In this document: in pieces, positions 35,753 through 43,519 of the stretch
How the letters are laid out: the number at the start of each line of letters is the position of its first letter
Numbering within the stretch: the first letter of the stretch is position 1
From: Burkholderia sp. L27(2015)
Lineage (GTDB): Bacteria > Pseudomonadota > Gammaproteobacteria > Burkholderiales > Burkholderiaceae
Direction: 5' to 3'
NCBI RefSeq assembly: GCF_009765705.1
Contig: NZ_LMUX01000008.1
Coordinates: forward strand, 256,260 to 320,259
DNA: 64,000 bases
Notes under the pieces: model-generated
Told to the model about the DNA's origin: nothing
The model's input: the letters and a program-made list of their open reading frames with translations, nothing else
The model's database searches: none
Position numbers and translations under genes: made by a program

Positions 35753-36924
35753 CGTGACGCCCCCTTGCCGAAGAACAGCCGCGTCGTGCGCGGCAACAAG
35801 CCATCAGGGCGGAACAGCAAGATGGCGAGCACGACCACCGCATAGAACAGGAAGCGGTACTCCTGGATAAATTGCAATTTCTGCGGCAGCACCAGCACGA
35901 TGAACGCGGCCGGCACCAGGCCGACCGGATTGCCCAGGCCGCCCAGCACAACGATGGACACCAGCAACAGCGAATCGCTGAAGGCGAAGTTATCAGGTGC
36001 GACAAAGCCGGTCATCATGCCGTAGACGCTCCCCGCAATGCCCGCGAGAAAATTGCCCAGCATGAAGGCCACCACTTTCCAGCGCGCGATATGAATGCCG
36101 AAGGTCGCAGCCGCGGTTTCGTCGGTGCGCACCACGTCCATGCTCAGGCCGATCCAGGAGCGCTCCAGCGTTTTCACCAACACGAACGCCGCGCCGCAAA
36201 TCGCGAGGCTCAGCAAGGCATAAGGCACATAAAACGACACGTCCTGGTCGAACAGTTCGAAGCCGTCGTTGAAGGCGAAACCGAACATCGAGATGCCGGG
36301 CAGGCGCAGACCTTGCGGGCCACCCAGCACATCGTTGACTTCCACGAACGTGCGAAACAGGATGCCGAATGCGATGGTCACGAGTGCCGCGTAATGACCG
36401 CGCGTACGCAGCACCGGCAGAATCAGGATCGACCCGATCGCCGCGGACACGATACCGGACAGCACGATAAGCAGCAGATGCGGGATGGCCGTATGCGCAG
36501 CCAGCACGGCAATCGTGTAGCTGCCGATACCGAAAAATGCCGCGCCGGCAAAGTTCGCCACGCCAACATACCCGAACTGCAGCGTCAGGCCCAGGCAAGC
36601 AGTCGTGAAAAGCATCACGGTGCACAGCATCAGCAGCACATAGTGCGTGTCGTAAAACGCCGCGATCAGCGCGAGTGTCCCGAGCAGCGCGCACCACGGA
36701 CCGACGCGCGGATTGTGCAGCGCGGCCGCTTCGATGCGCCGGTTCACACCGAGCCGTTTGGCCAGCGGCACCAGCACGGCGGCCAGCACCAGCAGGACGC
36801 CGACCTGGAACTGCGATTGGGCATACAGGAATGCCCAGACATACACGGTCAACCCAACGGCCAGCGCAATCTGGAGCGCCGCGCCATGGCGACGGCCAGG
36901 GGCGAGTGAAGTGATAGTGGTCAT
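35749..36924 (-). CDS. livM: Branched-chain-type ABC transporter permease (LivM)
   Basis: A 391-residue inner-membrane permease with about ten hydrophobic segments and the LivM-type loop SWIGLSMDVVRTDETAAATFGI near residue 270. The ATG at 36924 overlaps the livH stop as ATGA and is preferred over an upstream start that would add 15 polar residues. It forms the channel with LivH. Confidence 0.9.
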   Translation of the reverse strand: MTTITSLAPGRRHGAALQIALAVGLTVYVWAFLYAQSQFQVGVLLVLAAVLVPLAKRLGVNRRIEAAALHNPRVGPWCALLGTLALIAAFYDTHYVLLMLCTVMLFTTACLGLTLQFGYVGVANFAGAAFFGIGSYTIAVLAAHTAIPHLLLIVLSGIVSAAIGSILILPVLRTRGHYAALVTIAFGILFRTFVEVNDVLGGPQGLRLPGISMFGFAFNDGFELFDQDVSFYVPYALLSLAICGAAFVLVKTLERSWIGLSMDVVRTDETAAATFGIHIARWKVVAFMLGNFLAGIAGSVYGMMTGFVAPDNFAFSDSLLLVSIVVLGGLGNPVGLVPAAFIVLVLPQKLQFIQEYRFLFYAVVVLAILLFRPDGLLPRTTRLFFGKGASR

Positions 36925-37853
36925 ACGCGTTCGCTCGCTCGTTCGGCGATCAGGCCGGTCGGTTTCCACGCCATCAGGATGATGACCACCGCGAAGGCGA
37001 ACACGTCCTTGTAGGCGCTGGGGATATCGGGAATCAAGGCCGGCAGCGCCGCGCTGCCCAGCACCTGCAGCGCGGCGAACAGGAAGCCGCCCAGGATCGC
37101 GCCATACACATTGCCCAGGCCACCCAGGATCGCCGCGGCAAAGCCGATCACGCCGAGCAGCAGCCCGACGTTGAAATTGATCTCGTTGTAGTACAGCCCG
37201 TTCATCACGCCTGCCAGCGCTGCCATGCCGGAACCGAGCGCGAATGTCACCAGCACCACGGCGCCGAAGTTGATGCCCATCAGCCGCGCCGTCTCACCGT
37301 CCTGCGCCACCGCGCGAATCGCCATGCCCAGGCGAGTGCGTGTGATCAGTAGGTGCAGCGACACGATCGCTGCCAGCCCGGCCAACAGCAAAATCAGGTT
37401 GTCCCAGCGCAGTGCAAAGCCGCCGAGATAGAATGACGAGGTCGGCAGCAATGCCGGAAAAGGCTTGGGATTGGCGCCGTCCGGATAGAACAAGCGTACG
37501 CATTCGCGCAGCACGGAACCCAGCATCAGCGTGGCCAATAGCGTATTGAGCGGCGGCGCCTTATGCAACGGCAAAATCAGGAAGTGGGCGATCGCCGCTC
37601 CGAGCAAACCGGTCACGATCACGGCACTCAATACCACCGCCACAAGTTGCAGCCACGGCGAGCTGATGCCGAGTGCGCTCACGCCCAGTGACGCCGCAAG
37701 ACCTGCGAACGCGCCGACCATCAATACATCGCCATGCGAAAACTGGATCACATCCAACACGCCGAAAAACAGGGTGAATCCGACTGCCACCATGGCATAG
37801 ATCATGCCGAGCATCAGCCCGTTGACCAGATATTGCCCCAACGCTTCCATCAT
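36921..37853 (-). CDS. livH: Branched-chain-type ABC transporter permease (LivH)
   Basis: A 310-residue inner-membrane permease, starting MMEALGQYLVNGLMLGMIYAM and carrying the family loop TRLGMAIRAVAQDGETARLMGI near residue 195. An in-frame GTG 11 codons upstream (37886) would give 321 residues; the ATG is preferred because family members begin near it, but neither has a strong ribosome binding site. It is coupled to livM by a 4-bp overlap. The binding-protein gene lies 125 bp upstream. Confidence 0.88.
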   Translation of the reverse strand: MMEALGQYLVNGLMLGMIYAMVAVGFTLFFGVLDVIQFSHGDVLMVGAFAGLAASLGVSALGISSPWLQLVAVVLSAVIVTGLLGAAIAHFLILPLHKAPPLNTLLATLMLGSVLRECVRLFYPDGANPKPFPALLPTSSFYLGGFALRWDNLILLLAGLAAIVSLHLLITRTRLGMAIRAVAQDGETARLMGINFGAVVLVTFALGSGMAALAGVMNGLYYNEINFNVGLLLGVIGFAAAILGGLGNVYGAILGGFLFAALQVLGSAALPALIPDIPSAYKDVFAFAVVIILMAWKPTGLIAERASERV

Positions 37854-37978
37854 TGTCCCGTCGAAAAAGAATTGCCGGTAGAGCACGCATGCACGGCATC
37901 ATCGTCGCGCATGCGTCTCCTCTCTACCGTTTGCCAGTGTTGCGGCGCCCACGGCACCGCGAGACTTAAAGGCCCAGG

Positions 37979-39142
37979 TTAAAGACCCGCGAGCTTTTTC
38001 TGTCCCTTGGCGTAGACGCTGTCTTCCCAGATCACCCACTTGCCGTCCTGAACCACGTACTTGCTCACCAGCGGCACGACGTTTTGACGATGGTCATCGA
38101 ACGTGACCTTGCCGATGATGGTGTCGACGTTCTGCGTGTGGTTCAGGGTGTCGCGTATCTTGTGACGGTTCGGACCGTCTTTCTCCACGGCGTCGATGAT
38201 CAGGTTGGTCGCGGCGAACGCGAATGCACCGTAGGCCTCAGGCGGTTCGCTGTATTTCTGCGCTGCATATTGCGTCAAGAAATACGTGCCGCCCGGCAGC
38301 TTGTCGGTCGGTGCGCCTTCGAGGAACGAGAGCGAGCCTTCGGCCAGCGTTGCGCCGGCACCGTCGATATAGGCATCGGCCTTGATCCCGGAGGTACCTT
38401 CGAACTGCGCATCGATGCCGAGTTTTGCCATTTGCGTGCGGATGCGCACACCGATCGGCGTCAAGCCGCCGAAGTACACCACCTGCGGCTTCAGCTCCTT
38501 GATCTTGGTGAGCTCGGTGGTGAAATCTTGCTGATCGGCCGACACGCCGAAGTCGCCAAGAATATCGCCACCGTCTTTCTTCAGCGCTTCGCTGAAATAT
38601 TTGTTGTGCCCATTGCCGTAATCGGTGGTGTCGTGAATGATCACGAATTTCTTGTAGCCGAGGCCGGTCATGAACTGTGCGGCCACCTGGCTCTGATTGA
38701 TCATCGTGCCGTTGACGCGATGGATTTCCTTGTAGTCGTTGGCATACGTGACATCGGGCAGCACTGCACCCCACACCACAACCGGCAGGTTGAAGCGGTG
38801 GTACACGTCCACGGTCGCCATCGCCACCGCCGAGCAGAAGTGCGTGACACCGGCGACGATGCTGTTGTCGGAGGCGACCTGCGTGGCCACCTGCACGCCG
38901 ATGTTGGGCTTGCATTCGTCATCGAGCGACACCAACTGATATTGGTATTTGCTCTTGGGATCCGCATTGCGCAGGCGCACCGCGAGGTCCGCCGAATCGC
39001 GACCACCCAGTCCGATCGCGGATACGCCGCCGGTCAGCGGGCCGATAAACGCGATTTTGACCACGTCTTTTGCTTGTGCTGCGCCGGCCAGCATCGATAG
39101 CCCGAGCACAGCGCACCCGACGGCTTTGAATAGTTTTTTCAC
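37979..39142 (-). CDS. livK: Branched-chain-type ABC transporter, periplasmic binding protein
   Basis: A 387-residue family-6 solute-binding protein (Leu/Ile/Val-binding fold). The signal peptide VKKLFKAVGCAVLGLSMLAG ends AAQA, and the mature part starts KDVVKIAFIGPLTGG, the family hallmark. The start is read as GTG at 39142 because this places a normal signal peptide at the N terminus; an ATG 15 codons upstream would put acidic residues in front of it. It is first in the leftward operon livK-H-M-G-F-amidase-amidohydrolase-regulator. Ligand unknown. Confidence 0.9.
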   Translation of the reverse strand: MKKLFKAVGCAVLGLSMLAGAAQAKDVVKIAFIGPLTGGVSAIGLGGRDSADLAVRLRNADPKSKYQYQLVSLDDECKPNIGVQVATQVASDNSIVAGVTHFCSAVAMATVDVYHRFNLPVVVWGAVLPDVTYANDYKEIHRVNGTMINQSQVAAQFMTGLGYKKFVIIHDTTDYGNGHNKYFSEALKKDGGDILGDFGVSADQQDFTTELTKIKELKPQVVYFGGLTPIGVRIRTQMAKLGIDAQFEGTSGIKADAYIDGAGATLAEGSLSFLEGAPTDKLPGGTYFLTQYAAQKYSEPPEAYGAFAFAATNLIIDAVEKDGPNRHKIRDTLNHTQNVDTIIGKVTFDDHRQNVVPLVSKYVVQDGKWVIWEDSVYAKGQKKLAGL

Positions 39143-39545
39143 ACGCACTTCGGCTTCCCCTATTTCAAGTAATGGAACTGCATTCAAGTCTCTTTACTTA
39201 AAATAAAGCAACATGCATGCCAGTGGAATGTATGGAACAGTGCATCGCGGGCGCAGAGGCCGACAGAACGGGGCGTAGGGGAGATCGAGACCGCTGGATG
39301 TACCGAGGCGTAGACCCGCAGACCCGGCGTCGAGGCTGACGCGCAATGGTGCCGGCGCGGGCACTCGCACCATAAAGTGGAGTGCATGCACAGCAATGGT
39401 CACGATCCGACCTCTCAAGACAATGCCGGCTTGGTACCGGGCAAACGGAAGTAAAGATTGGCCGAACTCGGTCCTGCGAATAACTTCTTCAGTACCACGC
39501 CCCCGAACACCCAGGGTCGAAAAGTCACCCCACTGATTTCGTCAT
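39143..39545. other. Gene-free region upstream of the Liv operon
   Basis: About 400 bases without a convincing gene. The part next to livK (39180-39230) is A/T-rich and likely holds its promoter. The region then leads into the repeat copy at 39546. Confidence 0.4.
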
Positions 39546-39723
39546 CGTCTATCAACGTCTCGCTACAACCACCGCGACATGGCGGTATTTCTGATGGAAT
39601 ACGAGCTACATTTCGTGCCCCCACGATGTGGGACTTGGCCTTCCAGTCTGATTCAACATAATTGCCTGGTATGTGGAGCGGATGCTCAGCGCGTCTCAGG
39701 ACGTCCATAATCCATTGAAATAA
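39546..39723 (+). repeat. ribE 3'-end repeat, copy 3, with shared left flank
   Basis: Bases 39661-39723 match the last 63 bases of ribE at 50 positions and still end in TTGAAATAA; the encoded tail IAWYVERMLSASQDVHNPLK keeps the frame but has diverged. Bases 39546-39660 match the left flank of copy 2, again with a frame ending YQRLATTTATWRYF-stop. Similarity beyond the stop is not evident. The next 170 bases up to the SDR gene show no gene. Confidence 0.75.
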
Positions 39724-39897
39724 AGTAGAGACAAGCCAAAACCGGAATCGGTCATGAATGGTCGCTTGCGATCCGTCCCGGGAAGTCTGCTTTGGAGACG
39801 CCACCTACCATCCGGCGTGAATCTCCTCCGAATGCCGACTTCCCTTTTCTTGATGTTCAAAGTGAGCGACGGTCCTCTAGCTGCCTCGCTGCAAGGC

Positions 39898-40737
39898 CTA
39901 CATGCCCGGCCCAAAGTCGGTCGAGAACGCGAGCTCTTTCTGTGCCTCTAGCGCAGCGAGACGCTCGCTCAATTGCTTGTGCATGACGTTGTAGGCATCA
40001 CTCCCCAGCGCTATGCGTTTGGGCGCGGGATGCTGGTCGGCACTAGCAATCATGATTTCGGCCATCTTTACTGCATCGCCGATCGGAATATTGATTCCCT
40101 CCTCGATCATCCGATGCGCCATGCGCGCCGGCGACGCATCGTAGGCCGCGAGCTTGGGCGAGAGTTGGGCACTTTGATAGCGAAAGTTCGTTCGCGCCGC
40201 GCCCGGTTCAACCAACGTGCAACCGATGTTGAACCCGGCCACCTCCTGCCCGACAGCGTCAGTGAACCCTTCAATGCCCCATTTGCCTGCGTGGTATAGC
40301 GAGCCGCCGGGGAACGTAGCCTGCCCGCCCATCGTCGATAACTGGATGATGCGTCCACCGCCCTGGCGGCGCAGATGCGGCAGCGCCGCACGAACGGTTT
40401 GAATGGAGCCGATCAGGTTCGTGTCGATCTGATGCATGATCTGCACGTCGGTCATTTCTTCGGCCGCGCCGAATAGTCCGTAACCCGCGTTGCTCACGAC
40501 CACATCGATACGCCCCAGTTCGCCGAAGGCGAGGTCGACGACACGGCGGATGGCGGGAGCGTCCGTTAAATCAAGTTTTGCGAGCCAAAGCGCAGCACCA
40601 TGGCAAGCCTTGAGATCGGTCATCGAATCCAGATCGCGCACCGTACCGGCGACGCGATCTCCTCTAGCAAGGAGCTGCTCGGTCATGTGACGGCCGAAAC
40701 CGCTGTTCACTCCAGTGATAAACCAGGTTTGCTTCAT
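39898..40737 (-). CDS. Short-chain dehydrogenase/reductase
   Basis: A 279-residue classical SDR oxidoreductase. The nucleotide-binding TGVNSGFGRH is at residues 8-17, NAGYGL near 84, the catalytic Ser in QLSTMGG near 137 and the active-site YHAGK near 152. The extended C terminus resembles the retinol-dehydrogenase-like group acting on small carbonyls or alcohols. It is divergent from an AraC-family regulator gene 116 bp away, a common arrangement in which the regulator controls the enzyme. Substrate unknown. Confidence 0.9.
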   Translation of the reverse strand: MKQTWFITGVNSGFGRHMTEQLLARGDRVAGTVRDLDSMTDLKACHGAALWLAKLDLTDAPAIRRVVDLAFGELGRIDVVVSNAGYGLFGAAEEMTDVQIMHQIDTNLIGSIQTVRAALPHLRRQGGGRIIQLSTMGGQATFPGGSLYHAGKWGIEGFTDAVGQEVAGFNIGCTLVEPGAARTNFRYQSAQLSPKLAAYDASPARMAHRMIEEGINIPIGDAVKMAEIMIASADQHPAPKRIALGSDAYNVMHKQLSERLAALEAQKELAFSTDFGPGM

Positions 40738-40820
40738 GATATTGACATCCTCTCCGATCTATTCGGGCTACGAGTTCTACCTGGCAAGTCCGGGCAGTCA
40801 ACGTAGCTTAAAACCGGACC

Positions 40821-40870
40821 GTCAGATTTTGAATACTTGAAAGTCGTGGTTTCATGCGTCAAAATCTGAC
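40821..40870. promoter_or_regulatory. 12-bp inverted repeat at the AraC-gene start
   Basis: The arm gtcagattttga (40821-40832) is matched by its exact complement tcaaaatctgac (40859-40870), 26 bp apart, in the SDR/AraC intergenic region. The right arm falls within the first codons of the regulator frame, suggesting either an autoregulatory site or that translation starts later, at the ATG at 40875. Confidence 0.45.
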
Positions 40871-41822
40871 AATCATGATCGATCCCTTCTCCGACTTTCT
40901 CAGCCTCATGGGCGCGCGGTCCGTCATTTCGGGTGGACTTGTTGCCGGCGGCAAGTGGGCAATCAATTTCCCGCGGGCGAACACAGTCAAGTTCTGGGGC
41001 GTGGCGCGGGGAAGCTGCTGGATGCTGTTTGAAGGCGACACGGCTCCCCTTCGCATCGAAAGCGGTGACGTGTTTCTGCTCTGCGAGCCGCGCTCACATG
41101 TCCTCGGCAGCGACCTGGAGGCGCAGCGCGTCGATCTCGCCGACGTCCTCGAGGGGCGTGTGGGCAACATGGTCCATCATGGCGACGGCGATGAGTTTTT
41201 CATGATTGGCGGCAAGGTCGAGCTGAGCATCGCTTCCAGCCAGCTTTTTCTGGACGCGTTGCCGCCCCTGATTCACGTGCGCGGGACATCGAGCCAGGCG
41301 CAATCCCTTCGCTGGCTGCTCGATCAACTCGTTCGGGAGCGGCAAGGGGCCTTTCCCGGAGCGCATGTCGCGTCGAACCAACTCGCGCATTTGATGTTCA
41401 TTCAGATACTGCGGGCGCACTTCGAGGCGGCTGGATCGCAGCCTGCTGGATGGCTTCGCGCCTTGAGCGACAGGCGTCTCGCGCCGGCACTCCAGCTCAT
41501 GCATGATGATCCCGGCCGCGCTTGGCAACTTCGAGAACTCGCACAAGCCGCAGCGATGTCACGTGCGACGTTTGCCGCTTACTTCAAGACGGTTGCTGGA
41601 ATGTCGCCGCTTTCGTATCTGACGAAATGGCGGATGCACCTTGCGCAGCGCGCTCTTCTGGAGAGCCGAACCCACGTCAACGTGCTTGCACGCTCACTTG
41701 GCTACGCGTCCGAGAGCGCGTTCAGCAATGCCTTCAGGCGCGTCGTCGGACGCTCGCCAAAGCACTTCCGGGCACAGGCGCTCGAGGATGTTGCAACGCA
41801 GTGCGAGGGCGAAATCCAGTGA
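40854..41822 (+). CDS. AraC-family transcriptional regulator (cupin type)
   Basis: A 322-residue activator or repressor: N-terminal cupin-like sensor (about 12-190; IDPFSDFLSLMGARS is typical of the cupin_6 group) and C-terminal AraC double helix-turn-helix (about 215-310; LRELAQAAAMSRATFAAYF, then VNVLARSLGYASESAFSNAFRR). It probably regulates the divergent SDR gene. Two starts are possible, 40854 and 40875; neither has a clear ribosome binding site, and the earlier one overlaps the inverted repeat. Confidence 0.9.
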   Translation: MRQNLTIMIDPFSDFLSLMGARSVISGGLVAGGKWAINFPRANTVKFWGVARGSCWMLFEGDTAPLRIESGDVFLLCEPRSHVLGSDLEAQRVDLADVLEGRVGNMVHHGDGDEFFMIGGKVELSIASSQLFLDALPPLIHVRGTSSQAQSLRWLLDQLVRERQGAFPGAHVASNQLAHLMFIQILRAHFEAAGSQPAGWLRALSDRRLAPALQLMHDDPGRAWQLRELAQAAAMSRATFAAYFKTVAGMSPLSYLTKWRMHLAQRALLESRTHVNVLARSLGYASESAFSNAFRRVVGRSPKHFRAQALEDVATQCEGEIQ

Positions 41823-42217
41823 CTTGGAGCCCGCGACCTGGCGTTGTGCATCCGGGTAAAGCGAGGGCGAAGCGCGCGTGCAAAGGCTCATTCGTGAGCT
41901 AGTCGCATGGCGATTGATTTTCCTCTGTAATCATCCGCGTCAATACTGCGCCCCCCTGCACAGTCGCAATCGCTGAAGTTTAGGCGGGTCGGCATGTCCA
42001 AATTTTTGATTCCCCTTGGATCGATCGAAAAATTAAGATTTGCAGAACGACGGACTCACGATCGCGCGAGAGATTCCGGGATATCGAGGCTGAGTCCGCT
42101 CCCCGCAGCGAGCGCCCTCGACGGGGCTTCTTTCCAATCGAAACTCGCCCCTAGTTCGGGCGTACCATGCACAAACTGATGGACCTCGACACCCGCTCAC
42201 GCCTTGGAGGCGCCCAG
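41823..42217. other. Gene-free stretch before the second orphan kinase
   Basis: These 395 bases show no recognisable gene. An A/T-rich part near 42000-42050 may hold the promoter of the following kinase. A frame from 42167 is in phase with the kinase but lacks a ribosome binding site. Confidence 0.4.
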
Positions 42218-43372
42218 ATGCGACTTGCTGACTTTATCTCGCGAGACATGGAGCCGATTCTGGCGCAATGGGAGGCGTTCGCCGCCACCCTTCTGCCGGC
42301 CGCAGCAGACATGGAATCGTCGGCATTACGAGACTACGGACAGCAAATCTTGCTCGCGGTAGTAAAGGACTTGCGGACTTCGCAAACCCGGGAAGCTCAA
42401 CGCGAAAAATCCCTAGGGGGAACCCTCGGTCCAATCGACGCGGCTGAAACAGCCGCGCAAACGCACGCGGTTCTGAGGGCAAGGGCCGGTTTTGATATCA
42501 ATCAGCTCCTCGCCGAATATCGCGCCCTGCGCGCAAGCGTACTGCGCTTGTGGATGGACGAGTGCGCACTCGAAGCGCCTGACCTGGATGACGTCATTCG
42601 TTTCAACGAAGCGATCGATCAAGCAATTTCCGAATCGGTCACCGTTTTCAGTGCACAGGTCGAGCAGAGTCGTAACCTCTTGCTTGGCATGCTGGGGCAT
42701 GACCTGCGCAGCCCTCTCCAAGCGATTCAGGTGACTGCATCGTATCTGGGCGCGCTGAATGCCGGGGAGCGAGTATCGGAAGCCGCCGGCCGCCTGATAC
42801 GCAGCGGAGCCCGGATGCAGGCGTTGCTTGATGACCTGACTGATTTCAACAGGACCAAACTGGGCTTGGGCATCAACGTAACGTCCACGAGCGTCAATCT
42901 TGCGGATGTGCTTGCTGACGAGCTGGACGTGTTGCGTTCGGTTCATCCTGACAGACAGATTGAGCTACAGGTAAATGGCAATTTACAGGGGGTTTGGGAC
43001 GGGCGGCGCTTGCAGCAGTTGCTTGGAAATCTCGTTCTCAATGCCATCAAATATGGCGCAAAAGACACTCCAGTCCGAGTCGACGCCACTGGCGATGGCA
43101 CGCATGTCCATATCGATGTCAGAAACTGTGGACCTGCCATCGAGCGCGCAATGCTGGCCAGCATCTTTGACCCGCTGACGCAGGGCCCGGACCATCAGAG
43201 CAAAAGTGGCACAGCGGGAAGTCTCGGATTAGGTTTATATATTGCCAGTGAAATCGCCAAGGCCCATCACGGGTCGATCGAAGCGCGATCCGACGAAACA
43301 GAGACCTCGTTTTCAGTGTCGCTCCCGCGTGTGCAGAGGACCGCAGAAGATACTGACGGCTCGTCACAGTAA
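42218..43372 (+). CDS. Orphan sensor histidine kinase with RsbRD-like N terminus
   Basis: A 384-residue soluble histidine kinase. The N terminus MRLADFISRDMEPILAQWEA and the helix-rich part to about residue 150 resemble the RsbRD-like input domain. The phospho-acceptor motif is GMLGHDLRSPLQAI near residue 170, the N-box NLVLNAIKYG near 276 and the glycine box GSLGLGLYIA near 335. The start is placed at 42218 because ggagg lies 8 bp upstream; an in-frame ATG at 42167 would add 17 residues. There is no receiver gene beside it. It has the same architecture as the kinase at 29.5 kb but is clearly diverged from it. Confidence 0.88.
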   Translation: MRLADFISRDMEPILAQWEAFAATLLPAAADMESSALRDYGQQILLAVVKDLRTSQTREAQREKSLGGTLGPIDAAETAAQTHAVLRARAGFDINQLLAEYRALRASVLRLWMDECALEAPDLDDVIRFNEAIDQAISESVTVFSAQVEQSRNLLLGMLGHDLRSPLQAIQVTASYLGALNAGERVSEAAGRLIRSGARMQALLDDLTDFNRTKLGLGINVTSTSVNLADVLADELDVLRSVHPDRQIELQVNGNLQGVWDGRRLQQLLGNLVLNAIKYGAKDTPVRVDATGDGTHVHIDVRNCGPAIERAMLASIFDPLTQGPDHQSKSGTAGSLGLGLYIASEIAKAHHGSIEARSDETETSFSVSLPRVQRTAEDTDGSSQ

Positions 43373-43519
43373 GAAAAGCGACTCACTCGTTGGCGGTGCC
43401 ACGGCCAGAAGAGAGAGCTCTCCGGTGAAGTTTTCGCCCCTATCGCTTCGGCCTCTGGGGTCCAGACTGGCGAAAGTCGATCGCGGACGACCGCATTGCG
43501 CCGTCCGCGCGGTATCGCA

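Noticed and set aside
18680-39723. Insertion sequence or transposon bounded by the ribE-tail repeats
   Set aside because: No transposase, no terminal inverted repeats and no short target duplications were seen; the direct repeats match a gene 3' end, which fits site-specific integration better.
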